Shown piece after piece: positions 33,332-41,822 of a stretch of DNA of 64,000 nucleotides. Below the pieces are notes generated by a model that was given only the letters and a program-made list of their open reading frames with translations, searched no databases and had not been told where the DNA came from. Positions within the stretch are counted from its first letter, which is position 1, and every line of letters starts with the position of its first letter. The translations under genes were made by a program, and so were the position numbers. The stretch is from Planctomycetota bacterium (GTDB lineage: Bacteria; Planctomycetota; SZUA-567): NCBI GenBank assembly GCA_020060765.1, contig JAGUZQ010000099.1:1-64000 (forward strand), in the 5' to 3' direction.

Positions 33332-34543
33332 GTGCCGGAAGAAACCAGCGTGCCAATCGAGAAGCCAATCAGGGTTTTGTTTGCCGACATCACCGCCATC
33401 CTGGGCGGGGCGGAGCGGAGCCTGCTCGACATTCTGGGCAGTCTCGACCGGCGGGAAGTGACGCCTGAAGTCCTGCTGTTCGAGCAGGGGCCGCTGGCAA
33501 ACGAAATAGAAAAACTCGGCGTGCCGCTCCATTTTATCGAATTGGGAGGCACACGCGCAATCAGCCGCGCGGGGGGCGGGGGAGTGTCGGGGCTGATCCG
33601 CGCGTTTGCCGATGCGCTGCGTTGCGCGCGCGAGATGGCGCGAATAATCAAGCGGAAAGAAATCGCGCTGGTTCATTCCAACACCTACAAAACCCATTAC
33701 CTCTGCGTTTTGCTGAAATTGTTTGCGCGTGTCCCTTTCGTCTGGCATCTGCGTGATCTGACGAGGCCGACGCGGGAAGGAAAAATCTTTTCCTGGCTGG
33801 CCGGAGCCGTGCCGGATGCGCTGATCGCGAATTCGCGCGGGATGCGGGACAGTCTCCGCTCGGAGAAAGCCCGGCGATGCGCGGTCATAATTCCCAATGC
33901 CATTCGCGTTGGGGAATACGAAAACGGAAAGCGGGAACCGAGGAGAAAGGAATGGGGGCTGGCGGAAAGCGACCTCGTGATCTTGCACGCAGGCATGTTT
34001 TGTCCGCTGAAAAACCAAGTGGCGGCAGTCGAGATTCTCGCCGTCGCGGCGAAGAAAAATCCGGGCGCAAAACTGGTGTTGGTGGGCGACGAAATCTATG
34101 CCACTGCCGACCCGGATCTAAAAAATTACAAAACGCTGGTAAGGGAGAAAGCCGTAGCGCTCGGAGTGGCGGATAAAGTGATATATGCCGGCTTGATCGA
34201 CGACATGGCCGACGTGTACGCCGCTGGTGATCTGCTGGTGAGTTGCTCCAATCCGCCGGAATCTTTCGGGCGTTGTCTGGTCGAGGCGATGGCGGCGGGG
34301 CTGCCGGTGGTGGCGTTCGATGCGGGTGGACCTTCCGAAATAATCGTCGACGGAGAAACCGGCATCCTCGTCAGGCACGGCGACGTCGAAGCTATGGCCG
34401 AAGCGGTGGCGCAGTTGCTGGGCGAACCGGAGCGCGGAAAAGCGATGGGGCAGGCCGGGTGCGCGCGTGCCAAGGAGTTGTACGACAGCCGCCGTCTGGG
34501 CAGCCAATGCGCGGAAATCTACCGGAAGATTCTGCAAGCATGA
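33332..34543 (+). CDS. Glycosyltransferase, family 4 (GT-B fold)
   Basis: 403 residues from a GTG start three bases after the WecA-like gene. It has the typical GGAERSLLDIL acceptor loop (about 27-37) and VHSNTYKTHYLCVLLK, then HAGMFCPLKNQ in the donor domain, CSNPPESFGRCLVEAMAAGLPVVA (shown as two pieces: CSNPPESFGRC, LVEAMAAG) and the GGPSEII loop with E at the usual place. It likely acts on the same lipid-linked glycan as the first GT4. The stop overlaps the start of hrpA (ATGA), so the helicase is coupled to the glycan operon. Confidence 0.92.
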   Translation: MPEETSVPIEKPIRVLFADITAILGGAERSLLDILGSLDRREVTPEVLLFEQGPLANEIEKLGVPLHFIELGGTRAISRAGGGGVSGLIRAFADALRCAREMARIIKRKEIALVHSNTYKTHYLCVLLKLFARVPFVWHLRDLTRPTREGKIFSWLAGAVPDALIANSRGMRDSLRSEKARRCAVIIPNAIRVGEYENGKREPRRKEWGLAESDLVILHAGMFCPLKNQVAAVEILAVAAKKNPGAKLVLVGDEIYATADPDLKNYKTLVREKAVALGVADKVIYAGLIDDMADVYAAGDLLVSCSNPPESFGRCLVEAMAAGLPVVAFDAGGPSEIIVDGETGILVRHGDVEAMAEAVAQLLGEPERGKAMGQAGCARAKELYDSRRLGSQCAEIYRKILQA

Positions 34544-37500
34544 GCGAAACGAAACATATTCCCTCGCCAGAGGAGTTGGAAAAATTCTCCGCCGGGATCA
34601 AGTCGGCCATGCCTGCGGAGAGGCCGGGTTTGCGACGCGGCTTGAAAATCCTGCGCCAGCGGCTGGCCGCCGGTCAGCCTTCCGACCGGATCTGGAAAGA
34701 GATGCAAGGCCGCTACGCGGAATCGCGGGAACTTTTCGCGTGGCGGCGGAAAAACCTGCCCCGGCCGAAATTCCCCGACGATCTGCCGGTGGCGGTGCTG
34801 CGCGAGGATATCAAGGCAGTCCTGGAAAAATCGCAGATAACGATTATCGCGGGCGAAACCGGTTCCGGCAAGACCACGCAACTGCCGAAAATCTGCCTGG
34901 CAATGGGGCGCGGAGTCGGCGGCGCTATCGGCTGCACTCAGCCCCGCCGCATCGCCGCCATCAGCATGGCCGAGCGCGTGGCCGAGGAATTGGGCGGCGA
35001 AACCGGCGGCGACGTCGGCTATCAGATCAGGTTTGATTCGCGGGTCTCGCCGAAAACCTTTGTTAAATTCATGACTGACGGCATCCTGCTGGCAGAAACC
35101 CAGGGAGATAAATTTCTCTCCGCCTACGATACTATAATTATCGACGAGGCGCACGAACGCTCGCTCAATATCGATTTCCTGCTAGGCTATCTGAAAAACA
35201 TTCTTCCGGCGCGCCGGGATTTGAAAATCATTGTCAGTTCCGCGACTCTGGACGTGGAGCGATTCAGCGAATTTTTCGAGGGCGCGCCGATCGTGCGGGT
35301 GGAGGGGCGGACATATCCGGTCAGGGTGCGTTACCGCCCCGCCGCCGGCGAAGACACCGACCTCTCCGCGCAGGTGGCGGAAGTGGCTGCGTCCCTGGTG
35401 TTGAAGGAAGAGCCGGGCGACATTCTCGTCTTTCTCAGCGGCGAGCAGGATATCTGCGAAACCGTCGACGCGCTGGAACGGAAAGCACTTCCTGAAACCG
35501 AGGTGCTGCCGCTGTACGGCAGGCTGACTCCCGCCGAGCAGCGTAAAGTTTTTCATCCCGGCGTGAAGCGCCGAATCATAGTCTCCACCAACGTGGCCGA
35601 GACTTCCGTGACGGTGCCGCGCATCCGTTACGTGATCGATTCGGGGGTGGCGCGCATCAAGCGGTTCGATTACCGCACGCAGGTGGAGCGGCTGCTGATC
35701 GAGCCGATTTCGCAAGCCAGCGCCGAGCAGCGCAAGGGTCGGTGCGGCCGCTTGGGGTCGGGCGTGTGCGTGCGGCTGTACCCGGAAGACGATTTCTTCG
35801 CGCGACCGGAATACACTGATCCGGAAATCAGGCGCAGTTCGCTGGCAAGCGTGATCCTGCAGATGATGAGCAGCGGCTTGGGCGCGGTGGAGGAGTTTCC
35901 CTTTATCGAGCCGCCGACTTCCGCCATGATCCGCGCGGGTTACGACGAATTGCTGGAACTGGGCGCTATCACCGAGGACAGGCAGCTTACCGAAACCGGC
36001 AGGCAGATGTCGCGCTTTCCGCTGGAGCCGCGGTTTTCGCGGATGCTGCTGGCGGCGGCGAAAAACCAGGCGCTGGAGGAAGTGTCGATCATAGTCGCGG
36101 CGCTGTCGATCCAGGATCCGCGCGCGCGCCCGGTCGAGAAACAGGGCGAGGCCGACGCGGCGCACAAACGCTTCCTGACCCCGGAATCGGACTTTCTGGG
36201 GTGGCTGAAACTGTGGGAGTTTTTCCAGGATGCGCAGAAATCCGCCGACAGCAACAGCAAACTGCGGCGAGTCTGCACTCAGCATTTCCTGTCTTACCAG
36301 CGGATGCGGGAATGGGTCAACACTGTCCGGCAACTGCGGGAACTGGCGAAAACAAATAACCTGTCAGCCAACCGCGCCAAGGCTTTACCGGAAGCGGTTC
36401 ACCAATCCCTGTTGGCGGGTCTTCTCAGCCGCGTGGGGCGGTACGACAAGGAAAGCAAGGATTACGCAGGCACGCGCGGCACGCGATTCCATATTTTCCC
36501 CGGATCAGGCTTATTCAACACCGCGCCCGTTTGGGTGATGTGCGCGGAACTGGTCACTACCAGTCGCCTGTTCGCACGCTCAGTCGCCACGGTCAAGCCG
36601 GAATGGATCGAACTGCAGGCAGGCGATCTGCTGAAGCGCTCCTACAGCAACCCGCAGTGGGACGCGCCGACTGGGTTCGTGCGCGCGGCGGAACAGGCGA
36701 CGTTGCTGGGGCTGACCATCGTCGACGGGCGGCGGCGCGACTACAGTATGATAGACCCCGTCGAGGCGCGCCGGATTTTCATCGAGGACGCGCTGGTAAA
36801 ACGGCAACTGCAAAGCTCGCGCGATTTCTACCGCCACAACCGCAAGCTGGTGGAAGGAATCGAGGAAACGCAACACCGTCTGCGCCGTACTGATTTACTG
36901 GTGGACGACGCGGCGATTTATGATTTCTACGACCGGCACCTGCCGCCGGAAGTGTGCAGTCGGGTGTCGCTGGAAAAATGGCTCGACCGCGCCGAAAAGA
37001 AACATCCGCGCCTTCTTTTTCTGCGGCGGGAAGACGTGGAGATGGTTTCTTCCGGCGGGTTGGACGGCAGGAATTTTCCCAAGAAAATCGCGGCGGGGGA
37101 AATGTTGTTCAAGGCGTCTTACGCCTTCAATCCCGGCGCCGACGACGACGGGGTGACCTGCGCGGTGCCGGTGGGAGTTCTGCCGCATCTGGAAAAATGG
37201 CGTTTCGACTGGCTGGTGCCAGGGCTGCTGGCGGAAAAGGTGGCGCTGCTGCTGCGGGGCTTGCCGCGGGGACTGCGCAAGGAACTGGTGCCGATTCCGG
37301 AGACCTGCGGAGAATGCCTGAAACTCCTGAAGCATTGCGAAAAGCCGCTGGAGGAGGCGCTGACCGCCGCGCTGATAAAAATCCGTAAAATCAGAATAGT
37401 GCCGGGCGATTTCCGGTTGGATGATTTGCCGGAATTTCTGAAAATGCGTTTCCGCGTCATCGACGCCAATGGCAACGAACTATGCGCCGGTCGCGACCTG

Positions 37501-38469
37501 GAAAAACTACGCGGTGAGTTGTCGGTCGCCGCGCGTGAAACGCGGGTGGAGATTTCCCGCGAAAAATACGAACAGACGGAAATCACGGACTGGGTTTTCG
37601 GCGAGTGGCGCGAGCAGATCGAAATGGAAGGAACTGGCGGCAAGTGCGTCGGCTTTCCCGCGCTGGTCGACGAGGGCAAATCCGTGGCATTGCGGATTCG
37701 CGACTCGCGCGCGGAAGCGGCCTGCCTGACGCGCTTCGGCCTGCGGCGGCTGTTTGCGCTGCAACTGGACTCGCAGTTACGTAACATCAGGAAAAGTCTG
37801 GCGCTGGGCGACAGGGCGAAATCCGTTTACGCCTCTTTCGGCGGAAAAATAGAGGAATTGAAAAACGACATTCTCGGCGCGACCCTGGACGAAGCGTTTG
37901 ACCTGGTCGAAAATCCGGGAATAAAAGATGGGGAGGATTTTTCCCGCCGGTTGGAGCAGGGCAGGGGAGAGGTGTTCGGGCTGGCCTATCGTTTCGGCGA
38001 AGCTTGCGACGCTTTTCTGCCCGAAGCGGGGAAAATCGCTGTGGAGATTTTCCCGGCGGCTAAAGGTCAGGCTGTCGCCGCCGCGCGGGGAGAAATGATC
38101 GAGCAGTTGCAGGCGCTGATCTTTTCCGGATTTCTGCGGGAGATGAAACTGGCCGACGTCGAGGCGATGCCGCGTTACCTGGAGGCGCTGCGGCTGCGGT
38201 GGGAAAAGCTTCGCGTCAAGCCCACGCGGGATCGGGCCAAGGCGGAGGAATTCAATCCGTTCTGGCAGAACTACCAGGCGCAGCGCCGACGCGAACTCGA
38301 CGCGACCGGTTTTATCGGCGAGGAGCTGCGCCAGTTCCGCTGGATGCTGGAGGAATTCAGGGTTTCCCTGTTCGCGCAGGAAATCAAGACCGCGTATCCG
38401 GTTTCGCCCAAGCGGTTGCGGGAAAAATGGGAGCTGGTTTTGCGTGCGGCGCAGAAAATGTGGCAATAA
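34540..38469 (+). CDS. hrpA: ATP-dependent RNA helicase HrpA
   Basis: 1309 residues, matching the length of E. coli HrpA (1300). The start at 34540 overlaps the previous stop by four bases; a longer frame upstream reads glycosyltransferase DNA out of frame. Motifs: Walker A GETGSGKT (105-112), TQPRRIAA (133-140), DEAH (202-205), SSATL, then domain-2 STNVAETSVTVP and QRKGRCGR, the helicase-associated domain and the long HrpA C-terminal (DUF3418) region. The family resolves stalled ribosomes and structured RNA (disome rescue in E. coli). Very G+C-rich with no internal break. Confidence 0.95.
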   Translation: MSETKHIPSPEELEKFSAGIKSAMPAERPGLRRGLKILRQRLAAGQPSDRIWKEMQGRYAESRELFAWRRKNLPRPKFPDDLPVAVLREDIKAVLEKSQITIIAGETGSGKTTQLPKICLAMGRGVGGAIGCTQPRRIAAISMAERVAEELGGETGGDVGYQIRFDSRVSPKTFVKFMTDGILLAETQGDKFLSAYDTIIIDEAHERSLNIDFLLGYLKNILPARRDLKIIVSSATLDVERFSEFFEGAPIVRVEGRTYPVRVRYRPAAGEDTDLSAQVAEVAASLVLKEEPGDILVFLSGEQDICETVDALERKALPETEVLPLYGRLTPAEQRKVFHPGVKRRIIVSTNVAETSVTVPRIRYVIDSGVARIKRFDYRTQVERLLIEPISQASAEQRKGRCGRLGSGVCVRLYPEDDFFARPEYTDPEIRRSSLASVILQMMSSGLGAVEEFPFIEPPTSAMIRAGYDELLELGAITEDRQLTETGRQMSRFPLEPRFSRMLLAAAKNQALEEVSIIVAALSIQDPRARPVEKQGEADAAHKRFLTPESDFLGWLKLWEFFQDAQKSADSNSKLRRVCTQHFLSYQRMREWVNTVRQLRELAKTNNLSANRAKALPEAVHQSLLAGLLSRVGRYDKESKDYAGTRGTRFHIFPGSGLFNTAPVWVMCAELVTTSRLFARSVATVKPEWIELQAGDLLKRSYSNPQWDAPTGFVRAAEQATLLGLTIVDGRRRDYSMIDPVEARRIFIEDALVKRQLQSSRDFYRHNRKLVEGIEETQHRLRRTDLLVDDAAIYDFYDRHLPPEVCSRVSLEKWLDRAEKKHPRLLFLRREDVEMVSSGGLDGRNFPKKIAAGEMLFKASYAFNPGADDDGVTCAVPVGVLPHLEKWRFDWLVPGLLAEKVALLLRGLPRGLRKELVPIPETCGECLKLLKHCEKPLEEALTAALIKIRKIRIVPGDFRLDDLPEFLKMRFRVIDANGNELCAGRDLEKLRGELSVAARETRVEISREKYEQTEITDWVFGEWREQIEMEGTGGKCVGFPALVDEGKSVALRIRDSRAEAACLTRFGLRRLFALQLDSQLRNIRKSLALGDRAKSVYASFGGKIEELKNDILGATLDEAFDLVENPGIKDGEDFSRRLEQGRGEVFGLAYRFGEACDAFLPEAGKIAVEIFPAAKGQAVAAARGEMIEQLQALIFSGFLREMKLADVEAMPRYLEALRLRWEKLRVKPTRDRAKAEEFNPFWQNYQAQRRRELDATGFIGEELRQFRWMLEEFRVSLFAQEIKTAYPVSPKRLREKWELVLRAAQKMWQ

Positions 38470-38514
38470 GTCAAGCGCGCGCGCAAGATACTTTACAGCT
38501 TGTTGTGAAAATCC

Positions 38515-38567
38515 TTGACAGCTTGCCGATAAATTAACACTATCTACAGTTGTAGTTGTAATATAAT
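38515..38567 (+). promoter_or_regulatory. Candidate promoter region of the HDOD gene
   Basis: A consensus TTGACA (38515-38520) is followed after 17 bp by a weak CACTAT (38538-38543), and a perfect TATAAT lies further down (38562-38567) within an A+T-rich tract before the ATG at 38601. The pairing of the two boxes is uncertain. Confidence 0.35.
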
Positions 38568-38600
38568 AATATTCTTTCTCGCAAATTTTACGAGGCGTCT

Positions 38601-39458
38601 ATGTCACGGCCGGATTTGAAAAATATTGTCGACCGCATTGTCGATTTGCCTACCCTGCCTCAGGTTGTTACCACCATCATGACGCTGTTGGAGGATCCGC
38701 AAAGTTCCGCCAAGGATATCAACGATGTCATGCGTAACGACCCGGCGCTGGCGGCGAAAATCCTGAAGCTGGTCAATTCCGCTTTTTATGGCCTTCCCAA
38801 CAGCGTAAGTTCTATCCAGCAGGCGATTGCGATTCTTGGATTCAACACGATCAAGAGTCTCGCCATCAGCGCATCGGTGTTCGACCTGTTCGGCGACGGA
38901 GAAGGGGATTTTTCCTACGAGGATTTCTGGGCTCACTCGGTCGGCACCGCGACTGTTTCAAATTTTCTGGCCAAGCGCGAGCCAGGCGTCAATCCCGACA
39001 CCGCATTCGTTATCGGCCTGCTGCACGGGATGGGAAAGCTGGTGTTGGATCAGTACACCCCGTCCGAGTTCCAGAAAATTATCGCCACCGCCAAGGAAAA
39101 CCAGTTATCCTTCGCCCAGGCCGAGGAAGAGTTACTGGACACCAGTTTCTCCGAACTGGGCTACTGGCTGGGTAACAAGTGGAAACTCGCCGTCACCGTG
39201 CAGGAAGCGCTGCGCTTTCAGGGAAACCTGGCGGAATGTCCGGAAAGAAGCCGGGTTTACGCCGCTATCCTGAATTTCTCCAGCTATATCTGCCGCCTGA
39301 AAAAATACGGCGCCAACGGCGATTTCAACAAGCCTTCCCTGCCGCGCGATGCTTGGGACTGCCTGCATATCGACCGCGACGAACTGCCGGAAATGATAGA
39401 AAAAATCAACATCGAACTGGAAAACGCCAACAGCTTCCTGCAGGTCATTCAGTCGTAA
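38601..39458 (+). CDS. HDOD-domain signalling protein
   Basis: 285 residues, one HDOD domain. It opens with the typical DLPTLPQVVTTIMTLLEDP (about 15-33), then NDPALAAKILKLVNSAFYG and AIAILGFNTIKSLAIS, then GLLHGMGKLVLDQ, the position where true HD phosphodiesterases have HD. HDOD proteins have lost the metal-binding His-Asp and act as partners in signalling, often in motility and c-di-GMP networks. It stands just before the flagellar cluster on the same strand, separated by 246 bases that hold the sigma-54 promoter, so it is probably transcribed separately. Confidence 0.93.
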   Translation: MSRPDLKNIVDRIVDLPTLPQVVTTIMTLLEDPQSSAKDINDVMRNDPALAAKILKLVNSAFYGLPNSVSSIQQAIAILGFNTIKSLAISASVFDLFGDGEGDFSYEDFWAHSVGTATVSNFLAKREPGVNPDTAFVIGLLHGMGKLVLDQYTPSEFQKIIATAKENQLSFAQAEEELLDTSFSELGYWLGNKWKLAVTVQEALRFQGNLAECPERSRVYAAILNFSSYICRLKKYGANGDFNKPSLPRDAWDCLHIDRDELPEMIEKINIELENANSFLQVIQS

Positions 39459-39649
39459 TTCTTTAAGCCAAATATGTCCACGCGCGGCGGATTTTGCCTG
39501 CTCAGGGAAAAATCTGCCGGAGAAATTGCCGCAAAAAAAAAGCGCATTCCCGCAAATATCCCCTTGCACAACTTTTACCGTATTCGTAACATATTATCAG
39601 GCCATGAGTTTATGGTAATTGTTTTCAATATGTCGCCAGCTTCTGATTC

Positions 39650-39665
39650 TGGCACGCTTATTGGA
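39650..39665 (+). promoter_or_regulatory. Sigma-54 (RpoN) -24/-12 promoter of the flagellar cluster
   Basis: TGGCACG (39650-39656), four bases, then TTGGA (39661-39665) matches the consensus TGGCACG-N4-TTGCW at every fixed position but one (G for C in the -12 element). A transcript would start near 39677, 28 bases before the flgB ATG. An NtrC-type sigma-54 activator is encoded at 23721 in this window, and flagellar genes are often sigma-54 controlled. Confidence 0.7.
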
Positions 39666-39704
39666 ATACATAGGGCGACGTGAAACCGTTTAACAGGAAA
39701 AATC

Positions 39705-40148
39705 ATGGGTACCTGGATTGACAGTCTTTTTCAGCGCGAAACTTTGCCCCTGATGGATGCGTCGCTGGGTTTTTCCTACCAGAAACAACTGGCGATCATG
39801 AACAATATCGCTAATGTCGAGACGCCGTATTACAAGCGCAAGGTCATGCCTGAGCAGGAGTTTACCCAAACCCTGTCCGAGGCGATCGAGGCGCGGCGCG
39901 ATAGTCACCCCTCGTATTTCGAGATCGGCGACACGCCGTCGATCGATTTCGCGGGCGGACATTATCCCTTTGCCCGCGCTGACGCCGGGCAGGAGTGGGG
40001 GCCAGAGCGTCACGACGAAAATTCGGTGGTGATTGAAAAGGAAATGTCTGAGCTGGCAAAGAACGGCATGATGGTTGAAACTTTGCAGAAAGCTTACAAG
40101 AAGAAGCTGGACTCTTACCGCGACGCGTTGCGCGACCGGGTGGTCTGA
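39705..40148 (+). CDS. flgB: Flagellar basal-body rod protein FlgB
   Basis: 147 residues, full length for FlgB. AACAGGAAAA lies before the ATG. The N-terminal rod motif NNIANVETPYYKRK (about 31-44) and the C-terminal helix MSELAKNGMMVETLQKAYKKK are both present. It is part of the proximal rod, outside the inner membrane, exported by the flagellar type III system. First gene of the cluster, downstream of the sigma-54 promoter. Confidence 0.97.
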   Translation: MGTWIDSLFQRETLPLMDASLGFSYQKQLAIMNNIANVETPYYKRKVMPEQEFTQTLSEAIEARRDSHPSYFEIGDTPSIDFAGGHYPFARADAGQEWGPERHDENSVVIEKEMSELAKNGMMVETLQKAYKKKLDSYRDALRDRVV

Positions 40149-40162
40149 TTAGGAGATGGGTA

Positions 40163-40477
40163 ATGAAAACAGGTGTCTGTAAGGAACGTGCGAAATTCGC
40201 CTGCGAGGCTATCGGGAATCTTGCCCGACAGGTGCGGCGCTACTGCCTGTCGTATCCCACCAACATCCAGGCGATGCGCGGGCGCAAGCGGGTGGCGGAG
40301 TTGAAAAAATTCATCGCTAACGCCAACTCCCTGCTGATGCAACTGGAGCGGATGCTGAAACTCGCACGGGATATCGAGGCGATGGATATGCTCAACCACG
40401 AGCAGATCGAGGCGGAAGCGGAACTCGTGCGCGAAACAGTGGGAAAACTCGCCTGCGAACTGGCGGAAGTCAACTAA
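40163..40477 (+). CDS. Hypothetical small helical protein between flgB and flgC
   Basis: 104 residues; AGGAGATGGGTA precedes the ATG. It has no signal peptide or membrane segment and is predicted helical throughout: basic in the first half (RGRKRVAELKKF), acidic in the second (EQIEAEAELVRETVG). Two Cys are near the N-terminus (4, 12), one in the middle (31) and one near the end. flgB and flgC are normally adjacent, so a gene between them is unusual; it could be a dedicated chaperone or regulator of rod export, by position only. No family recognised. Confidence 0.65.
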   Translation: MKTGVCKERAKFACEAIGNLARQVRRYCLSYPTNIQAMRGRKRVAELKKFIANANSLLMQLERMLKLARDIEAMDMLNHEQIEAEAELVRETVGKLACELAEVN

Positions 40478-40555
40478 ACGTACGCGGAAAGGTTTTTCCG
40501 AAGTTTTGCATTCTGAAACATTACGGTAACCGAAAATAAAAGGCGGACGAAAAAG

Positions 40556-40993
40556 ATGGTAGGCGGCGTTTTCACCATGATGGATATCAGCGCCAGCGCA
40601 CTCCGGGCGGAACGCGCGCGGATGAACATGCACGCCAACAATCTGGCAAACGTGAACACCACCCGCGACGCCGACGGCAACCCCAACCCCTACCGGCGCA
40701 AGGTGATCCATTTCAAGTCCGGCAACGTGGACATGACCGGCTCGGAAAAGCTGGGGGTCTCGGTTGACAAGATCGAGGACGACACCCGCACCGACCTGAT
40801 CTACAAGTACCAGCCCGGTCATCCGGACGCGATTACCGAAGGCGAGAAAAAGGGTTTTGTCGCTTATCCCAACGTGCAGGTGCCGCTGGAGATGGTGGAT
40901 ATGATGATGGCGGTGCGCGCTTTTGAAGCAAACCTGACGGCGATGGAATCGGCCAAGCAGGTGTTGCGCGGGGCGTTGCAGATTATCGCCTAG
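40556..40993 (+). CDS. flgC: Flagellar basal-body rod protein FlgC
   Basis: 145 residues. The rod motif is complete: MMDISASALRAERARMNMHANNLANVNTTRD at the N-terminus (shown in parts: ISASALRAERARMNMHA, NNLANVNT) and VEMVDMMMAVRAFEANLTA at the C-terminus. It forms the proximal rod with FlgB and FlgF. An ATG at 40556 starts it, with a second ATG at 40577 just before the conserved part; either may be used. Confidence 0.97.
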   Translation: MVGGVFTMMDISASALRAERARMNMHANNLANVNTTRDADGNPNPYRRKVIHFKSGNVDMTGSEKLGVSVDKIEDDTRTDLIYKYQPGHPDAITEGEKKGFVAYPNVQVPLEMVDMMMAVRAFEANLTAMESAKQVLRGALQIIA

Positions 40994-41013
40994 AAGTTTA
41001 CGGTTAGTGTTGA

Positions 41014-41041
41014 TAAACTTTTTTGACTGGACGACCGATAA
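41014..41041 (+). promoter_or_regulatory. Sigma-28 (FliA)-like promoter upstream of fliE
   Basis: TAAACTTT (41014-41021) and ACCGATAA (41034-41041) are separated by 12 bases. The E. coli consensus is TAAAGTTT-N11-GCCGATAA, so each box differs at one position and the spacer is one base longer. The site lies directly after flgC and before fliE, inside the flagellar cluster. Confidence 0.55.
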
Positions 41042-41070
41042 TACTTGTGGATTGTGTGCTGACGGAATTA

Positions 41071-41100
41071 TTGGTTACAGGGGCGCGAGCGGAGTATAAT
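41071..41100 (+). promoter_or_regulatory. Candidate sigma-70 promoter of fliE
   Basis: TTGGTT (41071-41076) and a consensus TATAAT (41095-41100) are 18 bp apart, 39 bp before the fliE ATG. It may act beside or instead of the sigma-28-like site. Confidence 0.4.
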
Positions 41101-41138
41101 AAAAGGAAGGCGTTGTTGGCCTGACCTGGAGAAAGATA

Positions 41139-41450
41139 ATGGCGTTGGATCCTGTCAACATCGGCACTATCGGCGGCGCGGGCGCCACCGGCGACAGTCG
41201 CAAACTCGGGGCGACCGATACTGCCAATGGCGCTGATTTCAAGAAATTCCTGCTGGACAACCTGAACAAGGTCAACGAAATGCAGCAGGACGCCGACCGC
41301 GCGGTGGAAGGCCTCATGACCGGATCGGAAACCGACATCACCAAGGTGATGGGCGCGGTGGAAAAAGCCGACGTTGCTTTCCAGACCTTGATGGCGGTTC
41401 GAAATAAACTGGTTGATTCCTACCAGGAAATATTGAGAATGAAGATATGA
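41139..41450 (+). CDS. fliE: Flagellar hook-basal body complex protein FliE
   Basis: 103 residues; TGGAGAAAG precedes the ATG. The FliE signature is at the C-terminus (VEKADVAFQTLMAVRNKLVD and YQEILRMKI), and the middle has the usual helix FKKFLLDNLNKVNEMQQDAD. It joins the MS ring to the rod and is needed early for export of rod proteins. Confidence 0.96.
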   Translation: MALDPVNIGTIGGAGATGDSRKLGATDTANGADFKKFLLDNLNKVNEMQQDADRAVEGLMTGSETDITKVMGAVEKADVAFQTLMAVRNKLVDSYQEILRMKI

Positions 41451-41456
41451 TATAAT
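41448..41456 (+). promoter_or_regulatory. Extended -10 promoter-like sequence at the end of fliE
   Basis: TG-A-TATAAT (41448-41456) overlaps the fliE stop codon and could drive fliF with a leader of about 360 bases. No -35 at normal distance. Confidence 0.35.
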
Positions 41457-41579
41457 AGACGGAGGAAACAGAGACGCGAATATCCTTTCAGGCAACAACC
41501 CCGGGCGCGATGCGTCATGGGGTTTCAGGCGTTTTAGGGATATTTTTTTTGCCGCAGGTTTCAATTTCAATCGGAAATA

Positions 41580-41734
41580 GTTGCTGAGTTGCTCGCGTTT
41601 TCTTCGAAAACGCTCACATAAAGAACTCCCTCTCCCCTTACAAGGGGAGAGGGTCGGGGTGAGGGGATTGGACAAAAGGTGCGCGAAAGTAATGTGGCAA
41701 GGCGAAGCCTTGCCACTCAGTAACTCAGTAACTT
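41580..41734 (+). repeat. 155-bp element with terminal inverted repeats (copy 1) between fliE and fliF
   Basis: Ends GTTGCTGAGTTGCT and, in complement, GTTACTGAGTTACT form inexact terminal inverted repeats. Inside are hairpins built on CCCTCTCCCCTTACAAGGGG and GGCAAGGCGAAGCCTTGCC. The left 87 bp and right about 65 bp match the ends of the element at 63146-63427. The remaining 41451-41579 and 41735-41822 hold no gene. Confidence 0.85.
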
Positions 41735-41822
41735 AACACAGACGAATGCCGCGTAAAAGGGGGCCGCGTCTTGACAGGCGGGGAAAAGAACGGAGGCGCG
41801 GCGCATTCCGGGGGGAACGGGG

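Noticed and set aside
32873-34018. A 381-codon minus-strand frame over the WecA-like and GT4 genes
   Set aside because: Antisense shadow of two well-supported genes; no family pattern.
39474-39683. A 69-codon open frame between the HDOD gene and flgB
   Set aside because: It overlaps the sigma-54 promoter, has no ribosome site and no recognisable product.
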